NCBI RefSeq assembly: GCF_000463075.2
Contig: NZ_AVAQ01000012.1
Coordinates: forward strand, 62,001 to 126,000
Source of the DNA: Lactiplantibacillus plantarum EGD-AQ4
GTDB taxonomy: Bacteria; Bacillota; Bacilli; Lactobacillales; Lactobacillaceae
Direction: 5' to 3'
DNA: 64,000 bases
In this document: positions 53,401 to 60,573 of the stretch, in pieces
Numbering within the stretch: position 1 is the stretch's first letter
Layout: every line of letters begins with the position of its first letter
Position numbers and translations under genes: made by a program
Notes under the pieces: generated by a model
What the model was told of the DNA's origin: nothing
Database searches by the model: none
What the model saw: the letters and a program-made list of their open reading frames with translations, nothing else

Positions 53401-53877
53401 ACCAGCACCATCATGGGCATAGAAAACAACTTGATCATTTTGAACGCCCAAGCCCAGGCCACCACCCTGTTGGCTCGAGAAAATCTCGTGTTCGTGACCA
53501 GCATCTGCGGCTGGGTCATATTTGAAATAGGCTTCAATTGCCATACCGCCTTGAATTTGTCGGAATTGCTCATCCGTGAAAGTGGTGTAAAACGCGGATT
53601 TGCCATCAAAATTCAGGACTTGATCATCAAACTCTGGCGTCTTGGTCACTGACGGTTGACCCACCAGTTGCCATTGCGTCTTACCAGCATGGTCTACCAG
53701 CTGCCGATTTTGTACCCCTAAATCGACGATCGGGGTTGGCACCGTCACGTTCACAGCCGGAACAGCGACTTGCTCACTTGGCGTATCCACGGGGGTCACA
53801 GCGGCAATCGCTGGACTCACCGTGGTCGTTAAAATTGCAGTACATACGAATAAGGTCGTTAAAACACGCGGCTTCAT
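50434..53877 (-). CDS. LPXTG-anchored surface phosphodiesterase / phosphatase-superfamily protein
   Basis: 1147 residues. Signal peptide to about residue 25 (AILTTTVSPAIAA); a LamG/concanavalin-like domain (about 65-250, MAIEAYFKYDPAADAG, GQWVHAVGVIDKNKTASLYL); a beta domain resembling cohesin (about 280-395); a dockerin-like calcium loop DYNGDGIIGVGD (about 400); an alkaline-phosphatase-superfamily catalytic domain (about 430-720, TTDGGGNPWDP and NADHGGAGTNHGG as metal ligands); then about 220 residues of KPDGNGS/KPDENGS repeats with a 20-residue period; and a sorting signal LPQTGEA (about 1111), helix and RKRHA tail. It likely cleaves phosphodiesters or other esters at the surface. The ATG has GGAG 13 bp upstream. 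Confidence 0.85.
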   Translation of the reverse strand: MKPRVLTTLFVCTAILTTTVSPAIAAVTPVDTPSEQVAVPAVNVTVPTPIVDLGVQNRQLVDHAGKTQWQLVGQPSVTKTPEFDDQVLNFDGKSAFYTTFTDEQFRQIQGGMAIEAYFKYDPAADAGHEHEIFSSQQGGGLGLGVQNDQVVFYAHDGAGYKTPKGTLHKGQWVHAVGVIDKNKTASLYLDGKLVQQVAMPGDLKLAQNTKDFVLGGDAAPGSHVQSMMTGQIKQARLYDQVLTLEQVSQLNDKAQQGKHIVAPVEQSVATRLVGAKRIAAGHTYGLNVHARQLKATPAQPLTIDVVYDANKFDYVGAERLLQGNQTQVQLVQPGRVRVTTTANLSTADFKKYAQTRLAHLNLKAKIAGETQIKLEQTTKNTTVQLGAAQPVEIQGKYALDYNGDGIIGVGDVALASATDQVAAAKQAEIKPYKHVVVLTTDGGGNPWDPKGMYYAQGTKTPAWTTDPVIMKKRRNTYTMDLFNKQFAMSTSARAVSPAISAQNYISMLHGRPWDTLPKEYQGTNGSMGQEYFADFDKPQALFPSVFKMLQAENPTRGAAAFSEWGPIVNSIVEPDAAVMTKQSASLKSFDDVANYIGSSEFKNTGLVYMQSDYMDGQGHSRGWYNDNYWDKYAQYDGLFKRVMDKLEATGHIHDTLVIANADHGGAGTNHGGWDEYNRSIFMALGGETVDSGRRLHGGSNADVSALILNALQVPQAPQMFDSQVFDTSAFLKQTELTKKHRAVETLKLSRNDHEAQVQVTNAQKRQLTAFDLQFDLAGRDVADIQVPTGVKILRRMVANGQLRLTVSASQPVTNLVTIKLAPSKAKAAKTIMLSQAMAATADGTEVLVDLDNDNPLTTPVKPDENGANTTKPNGNGSTAVKPDENGSSSVKPDGNGNTAVKPDGNESSTDKPEGNGSTVVKPDGNESSTDKPEGNGNIVVKPDENSSGTTKPDGNGNVAGKPDENGSSATKPGNNGNTDVKPGGHDSSTTKPGGNDNTAVKPDENGSSTTKPDVKPGGHDSSITKPGGSGNAKPNGHGSNTEKPNGNGNTNVKPDDNKSNAAKPDGNANTPAKPGKGGDGTSAVSTNGTTLPETNTAANAAHSTTKPHHGSWLPQTGEAIQRWLAVAGSLLLMITGGLAVWWRKRHA
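50640..51300 (-). repeat. 60-bp tandem repeat coding region in the LPXTG gene
   Basis: About ten 60-bp units encode Lys-Pro-Asp/Glu-Gly-Asn repeats that span the wall. Units 51061-51120 and 51121-51180 differ at only a few bases, which indicates recent duplication and likely length variation between strains. Confidence 0.85.
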
Positions 53878-54062
53878 TACTAAACTATCACTCCACATTT
53901 TTTATAGTAAAACTAACTGCAATATTAAGCATAGTTAACTAATGTAAAGTGTTTAGACAGAGGTTTGTAAAGAAACGATATTATTTGTGTGTAGATACCG
54001 CTTAAACCCGAATCATCAGTGGTCAATCGAGCGGTATCACTCATGAGACCTTTCCAGTCAAA

Positions 54063-54108
54063 TAAAAATCGTTTCAAGAATTCAGTCAGGATTCTTGAAA
54101 CGATTTTT
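54063..54108 (-). terminator. Terminator after the 122-aa membrane gene
   Basis: An 18-bp stem AAAAATCGTTTCAAGAAT / ATTCTTGAAACGATTTTT, about 55 bp after the stop codon. Confidence 0.9.
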
Positions 54109-54161
54109 GTCATTTTATCAGTCGGCAGGTCTGTCTAATCATCAGGCCGTCCTAAATCAGG

Positions 54162-54530
54162 TTATTGTTGGGCCACTTCTTGGTAACCATTAGCGATCAA
54201 TTGGTTGCGGAACCAGGTTTCAAACATAAACCCATACCAAATATCACCTAGTAAATTAATTGATAATGCGATTTGTTCAGTGAAAAATAACTGAACAACC
54301 ATGTTTAGTAAGACCATTCCTAAGAACGGCACGGCCGTTTTCAGCGCGATAAACGGCGTCCGACAACGAATACTGAACAACGCATAGAACCAAGTGAACA
54401 ATAAGGCCCACACATTAAACCGGGCGTATACTTTTTTGGTACTCGTCTCACCATTGATCGTTTTCGTGAACGTCATATCGTGTTTGACGCGGCGATTAAA
54501 TCCAAACCACTCGGATGGTGCAAAATTCAT
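54162..54530 (-). CDS. DUF2628-like small membrane protein
   Basis: 122 residues: a polar N-terminus (SEWFGFNRRVKHDMTFTKTI), then three hydrophobic segments (FNVWALLFTWFYALFSI, AVPFLGMVLLNMVVQLFF, LSINLLGDIWYGFMFETWF) and an end typical of small DUF2628-type proteins (RNQLIANGYQEV). GAGGAGG lies 6 bp before the ATG. Function unknown. The 230 bp between its terminator and the LPXTG gene contain no feature I can name. Confidence 0.7.
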   Translation of the reverse strand: MNFAPSEWFGFNRRVKHDMTFTKTINGETSTKKVYARFNVWALLFTWFYALFSIRCRTPFIALKTAVPFLGMVLLNMVVQLFFTEQIALSINLLGDIWYGFMFETWFRNQLIANGYQEVAQQ

Positions 54531-54592
54531 GAAATTCCTCCTCGTTTTGTCACAACTGTCACTTCTATTATAGAAGTTAACGAAGACGCTCG

Positions 54593-55438
54593 CTACTGAT
54601 TGTCACGCTGGGGGCCAAAAAACTTTTGAACGACTGCTTGATAGCCGTACTCGTTGTTCAGTCGCTTCAGTAATTTCTCATCATGCGTGCTCGTATAGCC
54701 AGTGTGTCGCAGATGTTCATACAATTTCAAGTATGGTAAGTCTTGTTTCCGTGCCAGCGCCAACTCCTGTTCAATATCATAAGTCACTTTGCGAAATTCC
54801 ACACTGATTTGTCCCGCATCCGTGACAGTCAACAGCGCATAGTTTGCCCGCTGATCCGCCATGAATTTCGCGTACGGGCTATATGGTTGTCCAGTGGCGC
54901 CCGGATTGATGATCAATTGCCCCTGTTGACTCACACGCATCACCTGTTGGTGCGTATGCCCATAAACGGCGACGTCCGCGGTACCTGCTAAATGATCAAA
55001 ACTAGTCTGTTCACCAGCTGGATAGAGGTCGTGGCCGGTCGAACGTTCTGGCTGATTATGGGCTAATTGGAACGTCAAACCGTTCAGCGTCAATTGGGTC
55101 GCAATCGGACGCTGAATCAATTCTTCATACTGTGCCGACTGTAAATGGGTGACTAGGTATTCCGTCAACCGCGCAAAATAAATCGTGGACGGTTCTTCTA
55201 AACGCCCGGTGCCCGTCATAATCGCGTTAATCCCTTGTTCCCAGTTACCTTGAAGCCAGACGGAAGGCTTAACGTCCGCTAACGTTTGATAAAGCTGTTG
55301 GGCTCCCGGGCCGGGCAAGAATAAATCGCCCAAAAACCAATAATCCGTGGCATTCTGTTGCCGGGCATCCGCTAGCACCGCCTGTAACGCCGTCAAATTT
55401 CCGTGAATATCTGCCAAAACTGCAATTCGATGTAACAC
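54593..55438 (-). CDS. Metallophosphoesterase (calcineurin-like, YfcE/MJ0936 group)
   Basis: 281 residues with the phosphoesterase signature: IAVLADIHGNLTALQAVL (DxH), WFLGDLFLPGPG (GDxxxxG), LQGNWEQG (GNWE where GN(H/D) is usual), QLAHNQPE and VYGHTHQQV (GHTH). These bind two metal ions and hydrolyse phosphodiesters in the cytoplasm. The His of the GNH motif is replaced by Trp, common in the MJ0936/YfcE-like subgroup. GTG start with GGGAGTGA upstream. Substrate unknown. Confidence 0.88.
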   Translation of the reverse strand: MLHRIAVLADIHGNLTALQAVLADARQQNATDYWFLGDLFLPGPGAQQLYQTLADVKPSVWLQGNWEQGINAIMTGTGRLEEPSTIYFARLTEYLVTHLQSAQYEELIQRPIATQLTLNGLTFQLAHNQPERSTGHDLYPAGEQTSFDHLAGTADVAVYGHTHQQVMRVSQQGQLIINPGATGQPYSPYAKFMADQRANYALLTVTDAGQISVEFRKVTYDIEQELALARKQDLPYLKLYEHLRHTGYTSTHDEKLLKRLNNEYGYQAVVQKFFGPQRDNQ

Positions 55439-55551
55439 TACTCGTCACTCCCTCACCAATCATTACTTCTAGTATACGCCGAGTGTAGCTTAAAGTCGTT
55501 GCTGTAAAGCGACCTTATTAATCTAGCGAGATAAGTGCTAATGTTCGCATT

Positions 55552-55565
55552 AGTAAGCGCTTACT
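55552..55565. promoter_or_regulatory. Perfect 14-bp palindrome, possible cre
   Basis: AGTAAGCGCTTACT is self-complementary and contains the CcpA core (TAAGCGCTTA) with both outer bases different from consensus. It lies 115 bp upstream of the phosphoesterase gene. CcpA control or another dimeric repressor is possible. Confidence 0.4.
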
Positions 55566-55711
55566 TGTATGCTAAAAGTAACAATTATTTATAACGAGTG
55601 CACATTTGCGTTGCAATGATGAACAGACGACAGGTCAACCAGTCGTAGCTGGCGTCTAGTCAGTCACCGATGCCACGAAAGATTAACAGCTATCTGCAAC
55701 TACCAGCGTCA

Positions 55712-55749
55712 GCTTTTTTAGACTGAACATGATGTCAATCTAAAAAAGC
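55712..55749. terminator. Stable hairpin in the 55.4-55.8 kb gap
   Basis: GCTTTTTTAGA pairs with TCTAAAAAAGC, plus GAC/GTC inside. It looks like a bidirectional terminator, but no gene ends next to it. The rest of 55439-55845 shows only the palindrome at 55552. Confidence 0.5.
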
Positions 55750-55845
55750 ACAACCCGTCCATTACCGAGTAATCGGTCGTAAGTAGCTGCTTTACGTGCA
55801 CGACTCGATTTAATATCCGACTAAACCTTGGGGGAGGCTTTCAAC

Positions 55846-56160
55846 ATGCAACAATTGACACCCTTAGTACATGATTTTAACTTGGACGGCTACTGGTCTG
55901 CCGTCATTGATGAGGGAACGTCTGGACTGGCCCGCGTGAATCAGCCACTGACACAATTACTTGGAACTTGGTTGGCGGCGCACGTGACGATTCTCTGTGA
56001 CACGGCTTCGTTTCTGCTGATTATTCACGACCACCATCAAAAACTTGCGATTCCCGGCCGCATTTCACCAGGCACCAGTCAGCCGTATGACATCAAACTC
56101 GATGGTTGGCCCGTCAACAATAGTGCGGCCTTGATGGCAATCGTGCAGAAGTATTTATAG
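55846..56160 (+). CDS. Small protein of unknown function, 104 aa
   Basis: 104 residues from the ATG at 55846, which has GGGGAGG 8 bp upstream. No membrane helix or signal; alternating hydrophobic segments such as GTWLAAHVTILCDTASFLLIIHD and LAIPGRISPGTSQPYDIKLD suggest a compact beta-rich fold. A terminator follows. I do not recognise the family. Confidence 0.65.
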   Translation: MQQLTPLVHDFNLDGYWSAVIDEGTSGLARVNQPLTQLLGTWLAAHVTILCDTASFLLIIHDHHQKLAIPGRISPGTSQPYDIKLDGWPVNNSAALMAIVQKYL

Positions 56161-56207
56161 TCAAACGGTCGACTATCAATAATCGAATCCATCATTAAAA
56201 TCATGTT

Positions 56208-56239
56208 CATCCCAGTCTGAATTGGACTGGGATTTTTTC
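56208..56239 (+). terminator. Terminator after the 104-aa gene
   Basis: ATCCCAGTC / GACTGGGAT followed by TTTTTT. A partial second copy of the arm (CATCCCAGTCGCAGTGACG) occurs 20 bp further on. Confidence 0.9.
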
Positions 56240-56341
56240 GTCACTTGCATCCCAGTCGCAGTGACGAAATCAACAATAATCATGAAAGCGATTCATATCC
56301 TATGTTAAACTAGAGTTAGTCAAAACTGGGGGGCACTTGCG

Positions 56342-57166
56342 TTGCAAATTAATAAACAACAAGTCGGTCACCGGATTCACGAACTCCGGATAACCGCGAA
56401 TTTAAGTATGGCTGAACTAGCATCTGCCGTTGGTTTAGCCGGAAAAAGCACCATCAATGATTGGGAGAAAGGCCGTACGCTGGCAAACGCTGAACGGATG
56501 GAAAAGTTAGCCGTCTTCTTTAAGGTACCGATTAACTACATTCGTTACGGCAGTCTGACCGATTACGTGACGACCGTCTTCAAAGAAACGGGACTCAACC
56601 ACTCTGAATTCAACGTCTTATTGTGGGAATTCGTCGATTTAACGACCACCAATCCCGACGTTTTATCCAGTGACGTGTTCACTCCCACGGCACATTCTGA
56701 ACAGGACCAGTTGCAACAAACCAAAATTGCCACCGCCCTGATTACACCGACCATCAACTACGCGATTAACCAAATCGTGCCGGCTGTCGTACGCCATTTT
56801 GAAGCTGAGAGTTCGACCTATCCGGAACCGGATGACGTCATTCAAGCTGGCTGCTACGTCTATCGCCATCGCATTCAAATTGTACGACGGACGTTTACTG
56901 GTAAATATAACCGCATCGTCCGTTTACTCGATAACGTCGACTTATATGAGAAACTCCAGCCGGATGATGATTATAAGCGCTACTTGAATCAAACGACGAC
57001 ACCTCAAAAGAATACCAGCAATGGGTTCTCTTTGGATGAAAAATATCAAATCCAGATGAACAAGCTCATCACAGACTTTCATCAACAACTGAACAAAATC
57101 AACGCGGCATATCAAGCTGAACTTGCCACTTTGGAACAAAACAACCCGAAATCTGCGGCCAATTAA
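56342..57166 (+). CDS. XRE-family helix-turn-helix protein
   Basis: 274 residues, TTG start preceded by GGGGGG. The N-terminal HTH reads IHELRITANLSMAELASAVGLAGKSTINDWEKGRTLAN (residues about 11-50), followed by FFKVPINYIRYG. The remaining 200 residues are mainly helical and carry no domain I recognise; the last 40 (IQMNKLITDFHQQLNKINAAYQAEL) form a probable coiled coil. Targets are unknown. Confidence 0.82.
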   Translation: MQINKQQVGHRIHELRITANLSMAELASAVGLAGKSTINDWEKGRTLANAERMEKLAVFFKVPINYIRYGSLTDYVTTVFKETGLNHSEFNVLLWEFVDLTTTNPDVLSSDVFTPTAHSEQDQLQQTKIATALITPTINYAINQIVPAVVRHFEAESSTYPEPDDVIQAGCYVYRHRIQIVRRTFTGKYNRIVRLLDNVDLYEKLQPDDDYKRYLNQTTTPQKNTSNGFSLDEKYQIQMNKLITDFHQQLNKINAAYQAELATLEQNNPKSAAN

Positions 57167-57176
57167 CCAGAATCTA

Positions 57177-57223
57177 AATAAAACCTGATTTGAAGCGCAT
57201 CGTCACTTCAAATCAGGTTTTAT
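57177..57223. terminator. Bidirectional terminator after the XRE gene
   Basis: A 19-bp stem AATAAAACCTGATTTGAAG / CTTCAAATCAGGTTTTATT, perfect. Confidence 0.92.
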
Positions 57224-57325
57224 TCATTTAATATGGTTTTGTTCACTGTGGATCGTCGATACTGAACAAGCTGCTTAAACACGGTTTGTTGGCCACGTCC
57301 AGCGAGATTGAGACACCCATTCAAG

Positions 57326-57772
57326 CTACTTAGCCACAACGGTTGCGACTTCCTGGTCATGACTTACTTGTCCACTTGTGGATAATTTCAACCCTTTGGC
57401 ATGTTCAGCCGCGTTATCCACAATCACCATCACCGTGGTATCCTCGTTATTTTCATTAGCCTGTTCTTGATCAACGAACGCTAATGGCGTTTCCGGTGTC
57501 ACTTGGTCGCCCTCATGCACATAGGTCGCCGGTGTTGCACTCATATTCGTCCCCATTTTGAGTAACACGTCGAGCTTGCCAGTCGACAACTTGATTGCGC
57601 GTTGTTCAGGGATCAGGGCACTGACCGTCCCGGTGATTGGACTGAAAATGTGATGACGGTCAGGCGTAACCGCAAACCCGGTTCCATCCGCCGCCACCGT
57701 TGATAAATCTACCAGCGTCCCATCAACTGGGGCGTACAATTTAACTTTTTTACCAAATGAAAATAAACTCAT
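57326..57772 (-). CDS. Degenerate PTS EIIA (glucose family) lacking both active histidines
   Basis: 148 residues with the EIIA-Glc fold: KLYAPVDGTLVDLSTV, DGTGFAVTP, FSPITGTVSALIPE and the final strands GDQVTPETPLAFVD and TTVMVIVDN. In active EIIA proteins, such as the one fused in the 22516-24507 permease (KHAIGF and LLHMGID), two His are essential. Here the corresponding segments read EQRAIKL and LLKMGTN, so both His are Arg and Lys. The protein cannot be phosphorylated at the normal site. GGGAGGG precedes the ATG. It may be a regulatory pseudo-EIIA or a decaying gene; the intact length, ribosome site and full frame argue that it is still expressed. Confidence 0.85.
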   Translation of the reverse strand: MSLFSFGKKVKLYAPVDGTLVDLSTVAADGTGFAVTPDRHHIFSPITGTVSALIPEQRAIKLSTGKLDVLLKMGTNMSATPATYVHEGDQVTPETPLAFVDQEQANENNEDTTVMVIVDNAAEHAKGLKLSTSGQVSHDQEVATVVAK

Positions 57773-57930
57773 GATAAACCCTCCCAATTTGATTATGGTG
57801 CTGGCCAGCTACCATCTTTGATTACCTTTATCCTAACTGCTCGAACGGGTTTCAGGTCAAGGGAAAGTTGTAAAAAAGTTTTGTTTCCTATCATTAATAT
57901 ACTTTAAATTGCAGTCGACTTCGCTATCAA

Positions 57931-58555
57931 ACGTGTTCGGGGCCGCTGAAGCCTGCGCTTGCTACGCTAAAGGACTAATGCCAAAACCGCATCAGTCCTT
58001 TAGCTAGGCAATGCTCAAACCGCGCCTCTACTGCGATATTGTCGAAACGTGTTCGAGCCGAACTGGGACTTCCGGTTAGCCTAGCAACGATGCCGACTGG
58101 GAAGCCCACCACTGCAATATTGTCTAAACGTGTTCGGGCCCGCTGAAGCCTGCGCTTGCTACGCTAAAGGACTAATGCCAAAACCGCATCAGTCCTTTAG
58201 CTAGGCAATGCTCAAACCGCGCCTCTACTGCGATATTGTCGAAACGTGTTCGAGCCGAACTGGGACTTCCGGTTAGCCTAGCAACGATGCCGACTGGGAA
58301 GCCCACCCTCCACTGCTGTACTGTCGAAACGTGTTCGAGCCCGCTGAAGCCTGCGCTTGCTACGCTAAAGGACTAATGCCAAAACCGCATCAGTCCTTTA
58401 GCTAGGCAATGCTCAAACCGCGCCTCTACTGCGATATTGTCGAAACGTGTTCGAGCCGAACTGGGACTTCCGGTTAGCCTAACAACGATGCCGACTGGGA
58501 AGCCCACCCAGCCAACATCGTTGCTAAGCTAATCCTCAGTCCCAACCCGTTCGGA
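57931..58555. repeat. Non-coding tandem array of three units of about 200 bp
   Basis: Three near-identical units start at 57931, 58128 and 58329 (landmark GCTGAAGCCTGCGC at 57945, 58142, 58343; periods 197 and 201). Each has two halves, both opening CGTGTTCG and, except the last, closing with an ATATTGTC-AAA block: half one carries the hairpin AAAGGACTAATGC/GCATCAGTCCTTT, half two contains GACTTCCGGTTAGCC. After the third unit the reverse complement of half two follows (58514-58552), closing a long hairpin with it. No open frame spans it. It separates the pseudo-EIIA gene from the cellobiose PTS operon. Confidence 0.88.
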
Positions 58556-58565
58556 CCTCACACTC

Positions 58566-58599
58566 TAAAAAGTCCCCACCAGCACCGCCAGTGAGGACT
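58566..58599 (-). terminator. Terminator after the EIIB gene
   Basis: AGTCC-CAC / GTG-GGACT on the minus strand followed by TTTTTAG, between the EIIB stop codon (about 150 bp away) and the tandem array. Confidence 0.7.
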
Positions 58600-58751
58600 C
58601 GTAACATATAGGTATGTGATACCCACAACCAAAACGATCTAAGATTTGGTTAGTGTTTGATTATCACTCGGACAAGTCGCAATCGAGTTAAAGCAACCAC
58701 CGCACACGTTGGTGATTCACGATTGTATCGACTTCCCCGGTTGAAACCCGT

Positions 58752-59078
58752 TTATCTATCGCCGAGTAATTTTTCCGCCGCCTGTAAGACGTTTTCACCA
58801 TTCATCATGCCATAATCTGACATATTGATGATGTCCATCGGAATCCCAGCGTTATCCGTCTTCTTCTTCACATCATTCGCCATATAACGAACTTGTGGTC
58901 CTAACAATAAGACGTCTGGATGGGGATCTTGACTCAATTGATGGTCAATATCCGCCGCGGATGTTGCAAAAATCTTGTAATCCACGCCATCTTTCTTTGC
59001 AGCTGCTTCCATCTTGGAAACCAGTAATGAGGTTGACATGCCCGCAGAACAAGCCAACATGATAATCTTTTCAGCCAT
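58752..59078 (-). CDS. PTS EIIB, lactose/cellobiose family
   Basis: 108 residues. The phosphocysteine loop is intact: KIIMLACSAGMSTSLLVSKM (Cys10), followed by the EIIB-Lac fold (DVLLLGPQVRYM). It receives phosphate from a cellobiose-type EIIA, which is not encoded next to it, and passes it to the sugar bound by the EIIC at 59101-60573. A GTG two codons upstream (59082-59084), 5 bp after AAAGGA, could also be the start. Confidence 0.9.
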   Translation of the reverse strand: MAEKIIMLACSAGMSTSLLVSKMEAAAKKDGVDYKIFATSAADIDHQLSQDPHPDVLLLGPQVRYMANDVKKKTDNAGIPMDIINMSDYGMMNGENVLQAAEKLLGDR

Positions 59079-59100
59079 AAGCACTTAATTCCTTTCTATA

Positions 59101-60573
59101 TTACATCTTTTCGATTTCAGCGTTGCCGGCAGCAGCTTCTGCAGCAGCCTTTTCGCCTTCTTGTTTCGTCAAAATAGCATCGTACTTCTTAGCAAATGGG
59201 AAGTAAATTGCGGTCGACATAACCAACGTGATCGTTTGCCAAATCGCCATCTTCCAGCCACCAATCAGGAACCCAGAAATAATCGCTGGCGTCGTCCACG
59301 GTGCCGCGAAACCATTCAATGGTGGCACGATTCCAAAGTAGATCACCAAGTACGTCGATAAGGCGACGATAACTGGTGTTAAGAAGAACGGAATAGCCAA
59401 GAATGGGTTCATAACGATTGGTAACCCGAACAAGAATGGTTCGTTAATGTTGAATAATGCAGGAACAAATTCAACTTTACCAATGGTCTTGAATTGAACT
59501 GATTTGGCCGCAAATAACGTAAAGATAACCAGACCAATCGTAATCCCAGAACCAGTTAAGTTAATGAAGTTATTGTAAAATTCGTTAGTTACAATGTGGG
59601 CCCCTTGCGCAACGGTCAACTTACCTGCTTTATATAATGAAGCGTTGTCGAACGTGTTAGGAATCAATAACCCACTGGTAATGGCACCCATGATTAACCC
59701 ACCATGGACCCCGAAGAACCAGAAGAATGGGACTAAGAACGCAATAACTAAGGCCCCACCAAGTGAGTCTGATAACCCTTGTAGCGGTGTTTGTAGGACT
59801 TTGTAAATGAATTGCAGCATATCAGTGTTACCAAGAGCACTGAAAGCAGCGAAGATCAACATTGCGACGATTAAAATCACGCCGGCAGGAATCATGGCAG
59901 TAAATTGGTTGGCAACACTTGCGGGAACTTGTTCTGGCAAGGTAATCTTCCAACCCTTACGAATCATTGCTGAGTAAGCCCAACCAACTAAAATCCCAAC
60001 GATAATGGCGGCAATCATCCCTTGACCACCGAGCCAAGTAATGTTGATGACACCAGTAACCGGTGCTTGCACGAAATCTTGTAGAACTTTTGGCAACTTA
60101 TCAATGTTTTGAGAGACGGCATTCCCCGACATCACAACGTTTCCGGCAGCATTCGTAATCCCAGTGCCGGCTTTACCCATTGCAGCAACCAGTGGATTGG
60201 CAATGTTAAGCGTTTGCAAAAGTAAGAATACGGCCATGGAGGTCAAACCAGCTGGTAGTGGTTCGTAACCTTCATTGCGAACGTAGACATACGCAATCCC
60301 GACGGCGGCCCAAAGTGACAGTACCCCGAACGTCACGGTATAAGCTTGGTTAAAGAAAGCGGCCCAACCAGACGCCTTAACAACCGCGGCGACTGCTGGA
60401 ATTGGAATATTGGATAAGATTAAGAATACGGATCCAATGATAATAAATGGTAACGCGTAAACCATCCCGTCTTGTAAGGCTTTAACTGGTTTGGTGTTCA
60501 CGAACTTCATTATCGGTGGTAGAACTTTGTTGTTAATGAAATTGCTAACAGCACCATTACTACTATTTTCCAT
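59101..60573 (-). CDS. PTS EIIC, cellobiose/diacetylchitobiose family
   Basis: 490 residues with about ten helices. Family signatures: KPVKALQDGMVYALPFIIIGS near the start, FFGVHGGLIMGAITSGLL, and FNINEPFLFGLPIVMNPFLAIPF (the sugar-site Asn-Glu). A charged Ala/Glu-rich tail ends the protein. The ATG overlaps the stop codon of the GH1 gene, so uptake and hydrolysis are coupled. It imports a beta-glucoside such as cellobiose as its 6-phosphate. Confidence 0.9.
   Translation of the reverse strand: MENSSNGAVSNFINNKVLPPIMKFVNTKPVKALQDGMVYALPFIIIGSVFLILSNIPIPAVAAVVKASGWAAFFNQAYTVTFGVLSLWAAVGIAYVYVRNEGYEPLPAGLTSMAVFLLLQTLNIANPLVAAMGKAGTGITNAAGNVVMSGNAVSQNIDKLPKVLQDFVQAPVTGVINITWLGGQGMIAAIIVGILVGWAYSAMIRKGWKITLPEQVPASVANQFTAMIPAGVILIVAMLIFAAFSALGNTDMLQFIYKVLQTPLQGLSDSLGGALVIAFLVPFFWFFGVHGGLIMGAITSGLLIPNTFDNASLYKAGKLTVAQGAHIVTNEFYNNFINLTGSGITIGLVIFTLFAAKSVQFKTIGKVEFVPALFNINEPFLFGLPIVMNPFLAIPFFLTPVIVALSTYLVIYFGIVPPLNGFAAPWTTPAIISGFLIGGWKMAIWQTITLVMSTAIYFPFAKKYDAILTKQEGEKAAAEAAAGNAEIEKM

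Noticed and set aside
57931-58555. CRISPR array
   Set aside because: Units are about 200 bp, contiguous and nearly identical over their full length, with no unique spacers and no cas genes nearby.
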